The notes below the pieces were generated by a model, which saw only the letters and a program-made list of their open reading frames with translations, was not told the origin of the DNA and did not search any database. Both the position numbers and the translations under genes were made by a program. Positions 40,920 through 49,903 of a DNA stretch of 64,000 nucleotides are shown here, piece after piece; positions within the stretch are counted from its first letter, which is position 1; the number at the start of each line of letters is the position of its first letter. The stretch spans positions 188,501-252,500 of the forward strand of contig NZ_JAUSZF010000001.1 in assembly GCF_030817315.1 (NCBI RefSeq), given 5' to 3'. Origin of the DNA: Sphingomonas faeni. Lineage in GTDB: Bacteria; Pseudomonadota; Alphaproteobacteria; Sphingomonadales; Sphingomonadaceae.

Positions 40920-41010
40920 CTCCCCGTCATTATGACGACAGTCGGGACCCGGAGCCAAGAGCGCTGCGATTGGTACCCTGGGTCCTGACTTTCGTCAGGA
41001 TGACGGGGAG
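40920..41010. repeat. family 6 inverted repeat
   Basis: About 91 bp, ends CTCCCCGTCAT and ATGACGGGGAG. Second stem TGACGA-AGTC / GACTTTCGTCA and third GGACCC / GGGTCC. One large imperfect hairpin. It lies between the membrane protein gene and lpdA; the rest of 40769-41063 has no gene. Confidence 0.8.
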
Positions 41011-41026
41011 GGGCTGTATCCTGCGT

Positions 41027-41052
41027 ATCCTCCCCCTGGCGGGGGGAGGATT
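41027..41052 (-). terminator. family 1 single hairpin after lpdA, possible terminator
   Basis: ATCCTCCCCC-TGGC-GGGGGGAGGAT, an almost perfect 11-bp stem 12 bp after the lpdA stop. Sequence equals the end unit of the family 1 elements at 3707 and 18524. No clear U tract, so termination is uncertain. Confidence 0.5.
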
Positions 41053-41063
41053 GAGAGGGTGGA

Positions 41064-42458
41064 TCAGTAGTGGATCGCGCGGCCGTAGGCGGCGAGGACG
41101 CTCTCGTGCATCATTTCGCTGAGCGTCGGATGCGCGAACACCGTTTCCATCAGCTCGGCTTCGGTCGTCTCGAGCTGGCGGGCGACGACATAGCCCTGGA
41201 TCAGCTCGGTGACTTCCGCGCCGACCATGTGCGCGCCGAGCAACTCGCCGGTCTTCGCATCGAACACCGTCTTCACGAAGCCCTCGGCCTCGCCCAGCGC
41301 GATCGCCTTGCCGTTGCCGATGAAGGGGAATTTGCCGACCTTCAACTCGTACCCGGCTTCCTTGGCCTTCGCCTCGGTCATGCCGACCGACGCGACCTGT
41401 GGGCGCGAATAGGTGCAGCCGGGGATGTTGGCCTTGTCCATCTGGTGCGGCGAACCGCCGGCGATCTTCTCAACCGCGATGATGCCCTCATGGCTGGCCT
41501 TGTGCGCCAACCACGGCGCGCCGGTGACGTCGCCGATCGCCCAGATGCCGTCGACGTTCGTACGGCCATAGCCGTCGGTCTTGATGTGGCCGCGGTCGGT
41601 CTCGACGCCGAGCGCTTCCAGCCCGATATTCTCGGTGTTGGGGACGATGCCGATCGCGATGATCGCGTGGCTGAAGGTCTCTTCCGAAACCTTGCCGTCC
41701 TTCGCCTTGATCTTGGCAGTGACGCCGTTCGCCGACGGAGCGAGACCCTCCAGACCGGTCTGGGTCAGCAGCTTGATGCCCTGCTTGGTCAGCGCCTTGT
41801 CCATGAACGCCGAGACTTCCTCGTCCTCGACGGGGAGGATCCGCGGGAGCATCTCGACGATCGTCACGTCGGCGCCCATGTCGTTGTAGAAGCTGGCGAA
41901 CTCGACGCCGATCGCGCCCGAGCCGATGACGAGCAGCTTGGTCGGCATCTCGGTCGGGACCATCGCATGGCGATACGTCCAGATCCGCTCGCCATCAGCC
42001 TTGGCGAACGGCAGGTCCCGGGCGCGGGCGCCGGTCGCGACGATGATGTTCTTGGCTTCGAGTTCGACCGTCTTGTCGCCCTGCTTGACGCTCAGCTTAC
42101 CCTTGGCCGTGACGGTGCCGACACCCTCGACGACGGTCACCTTGTTCTTCTTCATCAGGCCCTTCACGCCAGCGTTGAGCTGGCCGGCAACCTTACGCGA
42201 CCGGTCGACGACCTTGGCGAGGTCGAAGCCGACATTGTCCGCCTTGAGGCCATAGCTCTCGGCGTTCTGCATGTAGTGATAGATTTCAGACGTGCGGAGC
42301 AGCGCCTTGGTCGGGATACAGCCCCAGTTGAGGCAGATGCCGCCCAGCCGCTCGCGCTCGACGATCGCGACCTTGAGGCCGAGTTGCGACGCGCGGATCG
42401 CGGCGACGTAGCCGCCGGGGCCGGAACCGAGGATGACGAGGTCGAAAGTATCAGCCAC
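41064..42458 (-). CDS. lpdA: dihydrolipoyl dehydrogenase (E3)
   Basis: 464 residues. FAD loop LGSGPGGYVAAIRASQLG, redox disulfide GGICLNWGCIPTK, NAD loop VIGSGAIGVEFA and the C-terminal His-Glu pair region FAHPTLSEMMHES. It reoxidises lipoamide for pyruvate and other 2-oxoacid dehydrogenases. Starts at GTG 42458 with AAGGA 8 bp upstream. Downstream of the E2, membrane and thioesterase genes on the same strand. Confidence 0.96.
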   Translation of the reverse strand: MADTFDLVILGSGPGGYVAAIRASQLGLKVAIVERERLGGICLNWGCIPTKALLRTSEIYHYMQNAESYGLKADNVGFDLAKVVDRSRKVAGQLNAGVKGLMKKNKVTVVEGVGTVTAKGKLSVKQGDKTVELEAKNIIVATGARARDLPFAKADGERIWTYRHAMVPTEMPTKLLVIGSGAIGVEFASFYNDMGADVTIVEMLPRILPVEDEEVSAFMDKALTKQGIKLLTQTGLEGLAPSANGVTAKIKAKDGKVSEETFSHAIIAIGIVPNTENIGLEALGVETDRGHIKTDGYGRTNVDGIWAIGDVTGAPWLAHKASHEGIIAVEKIAGGSPHQMDKANIPGCTYSRPQVASVGMTEAKAKEAGYELKVGKFPFIGNGKAIALGEAEGFVKTVFDAKTGELLGAHMVGAEVTELIQGYVVARQLETTEAELMETVFAHPTLSEMMHESVLAAYGRAIHY

Positions 42459-42477
42459 GTGAGAGTCCTTCAGAAAA

Positions 42478-42867
42478 TCAGTTGGTTTCGGGCGGCACGG
42501 GCCGCGGTTTGCGATCGTCGCCGACCGCCACGAAGATGAAGCGCGCCTGGGTCACCTTGCAGCTGTCGTTGCTGTGGCGCGCGCGACGCCACGCCTCGAC
42601 CTCGATCGTCATCGAGGTGCGGCCGACCGCGATCAGGTCTGCGTAGACCGACACTTCGTCACCGACGACGACCGGCATGTGGAACTTCATAGCGTCCGCC
42701 GCAATGGTGACGGCGCGGCCCCCGCTGCGCCGCGACGCGACAGAGCCGGCGGCAAGATCCATCTGGCCCATCAGCCAGCCGCCGAAGATGTCGCCGTAAG
42801 GGTTGGCATCGGCGGGCATCGCGGTGACGCGGATCGTCGGGGCCTTGTTGGGGGGCAGGTCGGTCAC
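42478..42867 (-). CDS. acyl-CoA thioesterase (YciA-like hot-dog)
   Basis: 129 residues from a GTG at 42867 overlapping the previous stop (GTGA). Hot-dog thioesterase signature: ANPYGDIFGGWLMGQMDLAAG with the catalytic Asp, and VTQARFIFVAVGDDRKPRPV at the end. It hydrolyses short or medium acyl-CoA. Lying between E2 and E3 genes, it may recycle CoA, but that is inference. Confidence 0.9.
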   Translation of the reverse strand: MTDLPPNKAPTIRVTAMPADANPYGDIFGGWLMGQMDLAAGSVASRRSGGRAVTIAADAMKFHMPVVVGDEVSVYADLIAVGRTSMTIEVEAWRRARHSNDSCKVTQARFIFVAVGDDRKPRPVPPETN

Positions 42868-43076
42868 GCTTCACTCCTGCGGGTCGTTTGGTCGAGACGG
42901 CGGGCCCGGCGCAGCGGTCCCAGGCCCATGAGCGCGGTCGCGACCATCGCCGCCGCCCCGCACGCCCAGATCACGTCCTGCCCGAGCGGATACGACCATG
43001 CCGCCGCCCAGGTGATCGCGATGGCAACGACGAGGCCTGCGAGGATGTGCAGGATCTCGATGGTCGTCTTCTTCAT
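42864..43076 (-). CDS. small two-helix membrane protein
   Basis: 70 residues, start ATG 43076. Two hydrophobic segments (ILHILAGLVVAIAITWAAAW and DVIWACGAAAMVATALMGL) with a basic C-terminus. It overlaps the thioesterase start, so translation is probably coupled. No family recognised; found between E2 and thioesterase genes. Confidence 0.7.
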   Translation of the reverse strand: MKKTTIEILHILAGLVVAIAITWAAAWSYPLGQDVIWACGAAAMVATALMGLGPLRRARRLDQTTRRSEA

Positions 43077-43094
43077 AGTGAAGCGGAACCGCAC

Positions 43095-43169
43095 ACCCCC
43101 GTTCGCCCTGAGCGAAGTCGAAGGGTGTGAGACTCACCTGCTTCGACTTCGCTCAGCACGAACGGGGTG
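43095..43169. repeat. family 5 inverted repeat
   Basis: GTTCGCCCTGAGCGAAGTCGAAGG and CTTCGACTTCGCTCAGCACGAAC form one long imperfect hairpin of about 75 bp, 26 bp after the E2 stop side and before the small membrane gene. The core CTGAGCGAAGTCGAAG is a sequence I recall as frequent in sphingomonad and other bacterial intergenic repeats. Confidence 0.85.
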
Positions 43170-43202
43170 GAGGGGCGGGGTGCGGCGGTCATGCGTTCGA
43201 GC

Positions 43203-44555
43203 TTACGCCAGCATGCCCAGCGGGTTCTCGACGAGGTGCTTGAACGCCTTCATGAACTGCGCGCCGTCGGCCCCGTCGATCGCGCGGTGATCGAAGCTGC
43301 CGGTCGCCGACATGACGGTTGCGACCGCCAGTTCGTCGCCGATCACGACCGGACGCTTTTCGCCCGCACCGACGGCGAGGATCATCGCCTGCGGAGGATT
43401 GATGACCGCATCGAACTGCGTGATGCCGAACATGCCCATGTTGCTGATCGAGGCGGTACCGCCCTGATATTCCTCGGGCTTCAGCTTGCCGTCGCGCGCA
43501 CGGCCGGCAAGGTCCTTCATCTGCGTCGAGATCGACGACAGCGATGCGGTGTCGGCGCCGACGATGATTGGCGTGATCAACCCCGACGGGGTGCTGACCG
43601 CGACCGAGATGTCGGCACGCTGGAAGGTGATGAGCTGGTCGGGCGTGAACATCACGTTGCAGGTCGGGACCTGCATGAGCGCGACGGCCTGCGCCTTGAT
43701 CAGCAGGTCGTTGACCGACAGCTTCACGCCGCGCGATTCGAGGCTCTTGTTCAGCTCGCCACGCAGCTTGAGCAGCGCATCGAGGCGGATGTTCACGGTC
43801 AGGTAGATGTGCGGAACGGTCTGCTTCGACTCGGTCAGGCGACGCGCGATCGTCTTGCGCACGTTGCTGAGCTTGGTCGCTTCGTGCGGGATGTCCGGCA
43901 CGGTCGCGGGCTTGGCGGCGGACACCGGTGCAGCGGACGCGGTCGGCGCAGCAGCTTCGGTCTTCGCGGCAGCTGGTGCGGCACCGGGCTTGGCGCTCTC
44001 GACGTCGGCCTTGACGATTCGACCCTTGGGACCGGAGCCGGACACGGCGCCGAGATCGATGCCCTTGTCGGTGGCGAGGCGGCGGGCGAGCGGGCTGGCC
44101 TTCACGCGGTCACCGCTGGCGGCGGGCTTGGCCGCACCGGCGTCGTCTGGACGGCCGTGATCCTCGGCCGAAGCCTCGGTGCGCTCGACCGGCTCGGCCT
44201 CGGTCCCGGTCTTGTTCGGGTCCGTCGGATCGGGCTTGGCTTCCGATTCCTTCGCGGCGGGCTCGGGCGTCTCGCTCTTGGTCGGTGCCGACGAGACGGA
44301 AGACGCATCCTCGCCCTCTTCGGCGATGATCGCGATGACGGTGCCGACCTTCACGTTGTCGGTACCCTCGGCGACGAGGATCTTGACCACGGTGCCTTCG
44401 TCGACCGCTTCGAATTCCATCGTCGCCTTGTCAGTCTCGATCTCGGCCATCAGGTCGCCGGATTTCACGACGTCGCCCTCCTTGATCAACCATTTGGCGA
44501 GGGTTCCCTCCTCCATGGTCGGGGACAGGGCAGGCATCTTGATCTCGATCGACAT
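43203..44555 (-). CDS. pdhC: pyruvate dehydrogenase complex E2 (dihydrolipoamide acetyltransferase)
   Basis: 450 residues from ATG 44555. One lipoyl domain ([18 protein letters not shown]; lipoyl Lys in [11 protein letters not shown]), a linker rich in Ala, Pro and Glu (about residues 85-155), a peripheral-subunit-binding domain ([23 protein letters not shown]) and a catalytic core ending with [15 protein letters not shown]. It makes acetyl-CoA. The E1 alpha and beta genes are not in the window. Confidence 0.95.
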   Translation of the reverse strand: MSIEIKMPALSPTMEEGTLAKWLIKEGDVVKSGDLMAEIETDKATMEFEAVDEGTVVKILVAEGTDNVKVGTVIAIIAEEGEDASSVSSAPTKSETPEPAAKESEAKPDPTDPNKTGTEAEPVERTEASAEDHGRPDDAGAAKPAASGDRVKASPLARRLATDKGIDLGAVSGSGPKGRIVKADVESAKPGAAPAAAKTEAAAPTASAAPVSAAKPATVPDIPHEATKLSNVRKTIARRLTESKQTVPHIYLTVNIRLDALLKLRGELNKSLESRGVKLSVNDLLIKAQAVALMQVPTCNVMFTPDQLITFQRADISVAVSTPSGLITPIIVGADTASLSSISTQMKDLAGRARDGKLKPEEYQGGTASISNMGMFGITQFDAVINPPQAMILAVGAGEKRPVVIGDELAVATVMSATGSFDHRAIDGADGAQFMKAFKHLVENPLGMLA

Positions 44556-44690
44556 GGATTTCCCCAGGGCGTGACGTAACGGCATGCCTACTCGCGCCCT
44601 CGTCCGCTCGGGTCAACCCCGTCGGCGCAAGTCGGTGGTCTTGCGTCGTGCGCGGCTTCGGGCCACCTACGTCCCATAACGGGGGCTAGA

Positions 44691-45146
44691 ATGCGCATTT
44701 ATCTGGTGGTTATCGACGACAGTCCCGAAGCCGGCATCGCCTTGCGGTTCGCCGCGCGGCGTGCCGTGAAGACCGGCGGCGGCGTCGAGATCCTGACCGT
44801 GATCCCGCCGCAGGAGTTCATCGCGTTCGGCGGCGTGCAGGCGACGATCGAGGAAGAGGCGCGGCTGCATGCCGAGGGGCTGGTGGCCGGTGCCGCAGGG
44901 ACGCTGATCGAGGAATCGGGGCTGCGGCCGTCGATCACCGTGCGCGAAGGCGAGGCGGCGAAGATCATCCGCGAGATGATCGAGGCGAACCCGAATATTG
45001 CCGCGCTGGTGCTGGGAGCCGCGGCAAGCGGGGCGCCGGGCGAACTGATCGCGCATTTCGCGGGAACCGACGCCGGCGCGTTGCCCGTGCCGGTGATGAT
45101 CATTCCCGGATCGCTGACTCGCGAGGCGATCGACCGGTTGAGTTGA
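44691..45146 (+). CDS. universal stress protein family
   Basis: 151 residues with a UspA-like alpha/beta fold: LVVIDDSPEAGIALRFAARRA at the start, and ALVLGAAASGAPGELIAHF plus LPVPVMIIPG at the end. The usual G-2x-G-9x-G(S/T) ATP loop is only partly recognisable. Preceded by GGGGG at a suitable distance. Divergent from the E2 gene. Confidence 0.85.
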   Translation: MRIYLVVIDDSPEAGIALRFAARRAVKTGGGVEILTVIPPQEFIAFGGVQATIEEEARLHAEGLVAGAAGTLIEESGLRPSITVREGEAAKIIREMIEANPNIAALVLGAAASGAPGELIAHFAGTDAGALPVPVMIIPGSLTREAIDRLS

Positions 45147-45153
45147 TCGGCTG

Positions 45154-45828
45154 CTAACTGACTTTCATCGCGGCCTGATTCGCCAGCAGCCGTTCGACGC
45201 TGGCGATCCCGGTCTGGGTGAGTTGCAGCGCATCGAGGTCGGCATCGAGCGGCTCGAGAAGCGATTTCGCCTGTAGCACCCGTACCCAGCGGTTGAGCGT
45301 CGAGCGCGACAGGCGCAACGTGTCCGCGACCATGTCTACGCTCGCGATCCGGCTTTCGGCTTCGGCGACATACACGATCAGCAACGTCGTCCATGCGTGA
45401 TCGGCGAAAAGATCGGCACCAAGCACGGCGTCCCTGGCGCGAATGATACCGAGCAGATCTTTTGCCCTGCGCCACAGACGATACGGCATGTCGTCGCCGC
45501 TGCTCATGCGGTCGGCGAGCGTCTGCACGCTGGAGAGCGTACCCATCAGATGCCCCGACTTGCCGTTGTCGAGCCGCGAAACCTGGACTTCGAGCGTGAT
45601 GATGTCGCCTTCGCCACCGATGTAGCGTTTCTTGATGCGTGCGGAATTGCCGTTGGGCTTCAGCGCGGCGATGTGGCTCAGGTTGCGGGCGACATCCTCG
45701 GGGTGCGTGATCGAAAGGTAGGACAGACCGCGAAGCTGTGTCTGGGTGCGCTGCAGCATTACCGCGACCGGCTCGTCGATCGCCAGAATTACGCCGTCGC
45801 CGTCCGAAACAGAATGGCCAATGATCAT
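45154..45828 (-). CDS. PAS-like sensor with C-terminal winged helix regulator
   Basis: 224 residues, start ATG 45828 with AAGGA six bases upstream. Residues 1-110 read as a PAS fold (VILAIDEPVAVMLQRTQTQLRGLSYLSITHPEDVARNL). Residues 130-224 look like a MarR-type winged helix with recognition helix DTLRLSRSTLNRWVRVLQAKSLLEP. No histidine kinase or effector. It probably senses a ligand and binds DNA directly. Convergent with the usp gene (7-bp gap). Confidence 0.75.
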   Translation of the reverse strand: MIIGHSVSDGDGVILAIDEPVAVMLQRTQTQLRGLSYLSITHPEDVARNLSHIAALKPNGNSARIKKRYIGGEGDIITLEVQVSRLDNGKSGHLMGTLSSVQTLADRMSSGDDMPYRLWRRAKDLLGIIRARDAVLGADLFADHAWTTLLIVYVAEAESRIASVDMVADTLRLSRSTLNRWVRVLQAKSLLEPLDADLDALQLTQTGIASVERLLANQAAMKVS

Positions 45829-46010
45829 GCTTGGTCCTTACACACGGATCCAGATAGTACCGTAAAAGCTTAAAAAAGTGCAAATATTCGGCGGGCGGGC
45901 GCCTCGTAAGATCTTGGCGCGGCGCGCAATTGCACCTGCGCGACAATAATCGCGGGGGCACGATCATATCCGCTTGAGCGAAGCGCCGGATCGGGCCACC
46001 ATCCGCGCGC

Positions 46011-47300
46011 ATGCCAATTTTTGCCGTTCCGCTGCTTCTTGCCGCCGCCGCCCCTTACCCTGCTCCGTCGTCGGTTCGCCTGAAGGCGGACGTGACCGCG
46101 ATGGTCGGCTTCGGTACGCGCCACACCGCGTCGATCACGACCGACCCGAAACGCGGTATCGGTGCCGCTCGAAACTGGGCTGCGAGCCGGTTCCAGGAGA
46201 TCGCCGCGACCTGTGGCGGCTGCATCACCGTCGACCGCATCTCGCGCCGGTTCACCGGGCCACGCGCGCCGACCGGCGTGGTGGTCGAGGATGTGCTCGG
46301 TATCCAGAAGGGCCGCGATCCCAATCGCGTGGTGATCGTCGGCGCGCATATCGACAGCCGCGTGACCGACGTGATGAACGTCACCTCTGATGCGCCCGGC
46401 GCGAACGACAACGCGTCTGGCGTGGCGCTGGTGCTGGAGGCGGCGCGGTTGCTGTCGCAGCGCCAGTTCGATGCGACGATCGTCTACGCGGTGTTCTCGG
46501 GCGAGGAACAGGGGCTCTGGGGCGCCGAACTGCTCGCCGATACCGCTAAAGCGCGCGGCTGGAAGGTGTCGGCGATGCTCAACAACGACATCGTCGGCAA
46601 CACGGTCGGGCAGGGCGGCGTACGCGTCGCCGACAAGGTCCGCGTGTTCTCGGAAGGCATTCGCGCATCGGAGGATCTGGTCGCACAGCAGGGCCGCCGC
46701 GCGGAGGGTGGTGAGGACGACGGCCCCAGTCGTGCGCTGGCCAAGGCGATCGACGGCATCGCGACGGGTATTCCCGGCGGCCTGGACGTGATGATCGACC
46801 GCCGGCCGGACCGGTTCGGGCGTGGCGGCGATCACGAGCCGTTCCTGAAGCTCGGCTATCCGGCGGTACGGTTCTCGGTGGCCGCCGAAAACTGGGACCG
46901 CCAGCATCAGGACCTGCGTACCGAAAAGGGCGTGGTCTACGGCGACACGATCGAAGGCATGGACTTCCCGTATCTCGCCAAGGTCACGGCGATCAACGTC
47001 GCGACGTTGTCGCGAATCGCCAGCGCACCGGCTGCGCCCGAGGACGTGTCGATCGCCGGGGCCTTGTCCCGCGACACGACGGTAAAGTGGGCGGCAGTAC
47101 CGGGCGCTGCCGGATACCGCGTGCGGTGGCGCCGCAACGATGCGCAGACCTGGGCCGAGACTCGCGACGTCGCCGGAACCTCGACGGTCCTGACGCAGCT
47201 CCCGGTCGACGACAATTTCATCGGCGTCTCCGCCCTCTCGCCCACCGGCGCGGAAAGCCTCGTCAGCTTCGCGGGACGCGAACGCCGGCCGACCCGGTAA
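46011..47300 (+). CDS. exported M28-family metallopeptidase with C-terminal FnIII-like domain
   Basis: 429 residues. Short signal peptide (FAVPLLLAAAAPYPA). Zinc ligands and catalytic residues: VIVGAHIDSR, GANDNASGVALVLEAARLL, FSGEEQGLWGAELLA, LNNDIVGN and the final His in a GGDHEPF context. Residues 340-425 (TVKWAAVPGAAGYRVRWRRND) resemble a fibronectin type III domain. An aminopeptidase of the periplasm or outer surface. Confidence 0.9.
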   Translation: MPIFAVPLLLAAAAPYPAPSSVRLKADVTAMVGFGTRHTASITTDPKRGIGAARNWAASRFQEIAATCGGCITVDRISRRFTGPRAPTGVVVEDVLGIQKGRDPNRVVIVGAHIDSRVTDVMNVTSDAPGANDNASGVALVLEAARLLSQRQFDATIVYAVFSGEEQGLWGAELLADTAKARGWKVSAMLNNDIVGNTVGQGGVRVADKVRVFSEGIRASEDLVAQQGRRAEGGEDDGPSRALAKAIDGIATGIPGGLDVMIDRRPDRFGRGGDHEPFLKLGYPAVRFSVAAENWDRQHQDLRTEKGVVYGDTIEGMDFPYLAKVTAINVATLSRIASAPAAPEDVSIAGALSRDTTVKWAAVPGAAGYRVRWRRNDAQTWAETRDVAGTSTVLTQLPVDDNFIGVSALSPTGAESLVSFAGRERRPTR

Positions 47301-47327
47301 CGGTAAATCCGGTCGTGCATAGGCCGT

Positions 47328-49700
47328 CTACGCGGCGGCCGATGCTCTCCAGCGCCCGTTGGCCAGTGCGCGCGCCTGTTCGGCGGGCATGGGGCTACCG
47401 AAATAGAAGCCCTGGACGTTGGCGCAGCCGAACTCCTGTGCCATGCGGTGCTCGGCTTCCGTCTCGACGCCCTCGGCCGTCGTGCTGATGTCGAGGCTGC
47501 TGGCGAGCGCGATCACTGCGTGGACGATCGCGACGGCTTCGCGCATTCCGGCAGCCGCATCGCGCACGAAGCTGCGGTCGATCTTGATCGCCGAAAATCG
47601 CGTGCGACTGAGATAGCCCAGTGACGAATGGCCGATGCCGAAATCGTCGAGGCTGAGGCGGACGCCCAGATCGAGCAGGCGTTCCAGCACCTCGGTCGCG
47701 CCCAGCGCGTCGCTGAGGAACACGTTCTCCGTGACTTCGAGTTCGAGTCGGTCCGCGGACAGGCCGGTGTTCGCCAGCGCGGACGTGACCGTCGTCACGA
47801 AGTTCGGGTTCTGCAGCTGGTCGGCGGAAACGTTGACTGCGACACGGATTTCGGACGGCCATCGCGCCGCTTCCTCGCACGCGGTATGCAACGCCCAGGC
47901 CCCGATCGGCGCGATCAGACGCGCATCCTCGGCGAGCGGAATGAACTTGTCGGGGGCGATGGCGCCGAACCGCGGACTGGTCCAGCGCAGCAGCGCCTCG
48001 AACCCGACGAGCGTCTGGCCGCGTGCGTCGACGACCGGCTGATAATCGAGGTGCATCTCGCCATTCTCGAGCGCCGTCCGCAGCGCCATTTCCAGGATAC
48101 GCCGTTCCTCGGCCTTCACGTGCAGTTCGGGCTCGTAGAGGCGGTACACCCCGCGGCCGGCATCCTTGGCACGGTAGAGCGCCAGATCGGCAGAGCGGAC
48201 CAGCATTTCCGCGGTGCGTCCGTCGCGCGGGCCGATCGCGATGCCGACGCTGGCGCCAATGTAGAGCGTGTGCGCGTCGATGTCATAGGGCTGCGACAGC
48301 GTGTCGATGATCCGCTGCGCAAGCGTCTCGATCGCGCCGATGTCGCTCGCATCGCGCACGATCACCGCGAACTCGTCACCGCCCAGACGCCCGCACAGGC
48401 TGCCGTCCCCTATCAAACCCTCGATCCGCTCGGAGACGCGGCCCAGCAGGCGATCGCCGATCGGGTGGCCGAGCGTATCGTTGACCGCCTTGAACCGGTC
48501 GAGATCGAGCATCATGAACGCATAGCGACCGCTCCATCGGTCCGCCTCGGCCATCGTCGTGACGAGCGTCTCGTTGATCATCAGCCGGTTGGGCAATCCG
48601 GTAAGCGCGTCGAATCGTGCCATACGATTGATCCGGTCTTCCGAAGCGCGGATCTCGGTGACGTCGGACGTGACGCCGCGAAATCCGTAGAATTCGCCGC
48701 CGTCGCTGAACCGTGGCGAGGCGGCAATGTCCCACCAGCGGTTCTGGCCGTTGATCGTCACCGGCACGCGGACGTCGCGGAAGCTCTCGCGCCGTCGCAG
48801 CTTCTCCGCCAGCGTGCGCAATTCGGGTGCGAAGTCACCGCTCTCCCAGCTCGGGCCGGCCAGCAACTGGAGCAACGGCATGCCCTCGATCGCACCGGGG
48901 GCGAGGCCGCATGCGACCGCGAACCGCGACGAGGCGCGGACGATGCGGCGCATGGCATCGGTTTCCCACAGCCAGTCGGCGCCGGTGTCCTCGAACTCGC
49001 GGAGCAGCAGGCTGACGGTCTCGTCGCGTTCGTTCAGCGTGATCTCATTGGCGCGGATAAGCACCAGCGCGCGGGCGCGACTGATGCACCAGACCATCAG
49101 CAGCAGCGTGAACCCGAGTATCCCGAATGCCGCCGACGTCGTGCCCGCGATCAGCAACTGTGCGACCATCGCCGCGCCGAGACATCCGAGGAAGGCGAGC
49201 GTCGCGAGCGCCAGCGGGGCCATGGCGAACGCCGCAGCGGTCATCAGGACGGTGAGCGTGATGCCGAGCCCCGCGGTCGTACCCGATGGTACGTGCGTAC
49301 AGAACAGGATCGGTACGCACGACCAGCCGATGCCGAGCGCCAGGCCCTCCCATCCGGTCTTGCGCAGGTCGCGCACGCTCGCCTCGTCTTCGCAGGTCCG
49401 AGGCACGGCAAGGCGCCGAACCACGACCGCAACCGCGATCGCGGCCAGCAACGCCGACCATGTCGCGATCTGCCATCCGGGGATGGAATCGCGCACGAGG
49501 AAGCCCGTCGCCAGCACCGCGGCGATGTTCGCGCTGAGCAGGACCAGTGCCATCCGGCGTCCCGCGAACAGTTGCGCGGCACGGATGCGACTCCATTCCA
49601 CGTGATCCGGCCCATCGCTCCGAAACCCCAGTAGCGTGGGGATATCGACGGTCACGGGACGCGACAAAGAGGGCGATGCAGGGCTCACGGCGTCGGTCAT
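47328..49700 (-). CDS. membrane-bound PAS-GGDEF-EAL cyclic-di-GMP protein
   Basis: 790 residues. About six to seven N-terminal membrane helices (to residue 215), a PAS domain (about 235-350), GGDEF domain with intact GRLGGDEFAV, and EAL domain with GFEALLRW, EVTENVF and LDDFGIGHSS. Both active sites look intact, so it may make and degrade cyclic di-GMP. Loop EAL and DDFG motifs are complete. Convergent with the M28 peptidase gene. Confidence 0.93.
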   Translation of the reverse strand: MTDAVSPASPSLSRPVTVDIPTLLGFRSDGPDHVEWSRIRAAQLFAGRRMALVLLSANIAAVLATGFLVRDSIPGWQIATWSALLAAIAVAVVVRRLAVPRTCEDEASVRDLRKTGWEGLALGIGWSCVPILFCTHVPSGTTAGLGITLTVLMTAAAFAMAPLALATLAFLGCLGAAMVAQLLIAGTTSAAFGILGFTLLLMVWCISRARALVLIRANEITLNERDETVSLLLREFEDTGADWLWETDAMRRIVRASSRFAVACGLAPGAIEGMPLLQLLAGPSWESGDFAPELRTLAEKLRRRESFRDVRVPVTINGQNRWWDIAASPRFSDGGEFYGFRGVTSDVTEIRASEDRINRMARFDALTGLPNRLMINETLVTTMAEADRWSGRYAFMMLDLDRFKAVNDTLGHPIGDRLLGRVSERIEGLIGDGSLCGRLGGDEFAVIVRDASDIGAIETLAQRIIDTLSQPYDIDAHTLYIGASVGIAIGPRDGRTAEMLVRSADLALYRAKDAGRGVYRLYEPELHVKAEERRILEMALRTALENGEMHLDYQPVVDARGQTLVGFEALLRWTSPRFGAIAPDKFIPLAEDARLIAPIGAWALHTACEEAARWPSEIRVAVNVSADQLQNPNFVTTVTSALANTGLSADRLELEVTENVFLSDALGATEVLERLLDLGVRLSLDDFGIGHSSLGYLSRTRFSAIKIDRSFVRDAAAGMREAVAIVHAVIALASSLDISTTAEGVETEAEHRMAQEFGCANVQGFYFGSPMPAEQARALANGRWRASAAA

Positions 49701-49822
49701 AAGACAGCCTGGTTAGCAGATGGTTCGTGTCGCCCAAAATTGACTGAAATTAAAGTCGGTTTTGGGTCTAATACGAAAGGTTGCGCCCGCCTGCCACAGT
49801 TTCACCCGCATGTCAGCGTCGT

Positions 49823-49879
49823 CCCGAGACCCGAGCCACCCGGTTCCAAGCGACCGGTCTCTAGCGATACAGTCTCGGG
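49823..49879 (-). repeat. inverted repeat downstream of the acyl-AMP ligase gene
   Basis: CCCGAGAC and GTCTCGGG are 8-bp complements bounding 57 bp, with ACCCGGTT / ACCGGT inside. It may be a terminator of the ligase gene without a U tract, or a worn family 6 element. Confidence 0.4.
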
Positions 49880-49903
49880 CTAGTGAGCCTTCGGCAGCGG
49901 GAC

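Noticed and set aside
44626..44645. CGCAAG-N8-CTTGCG inverted repeat upstream of the usp gene
   Set aside because: Six-base arms at this GC content are common by chance and the motif matches no regulator I know.
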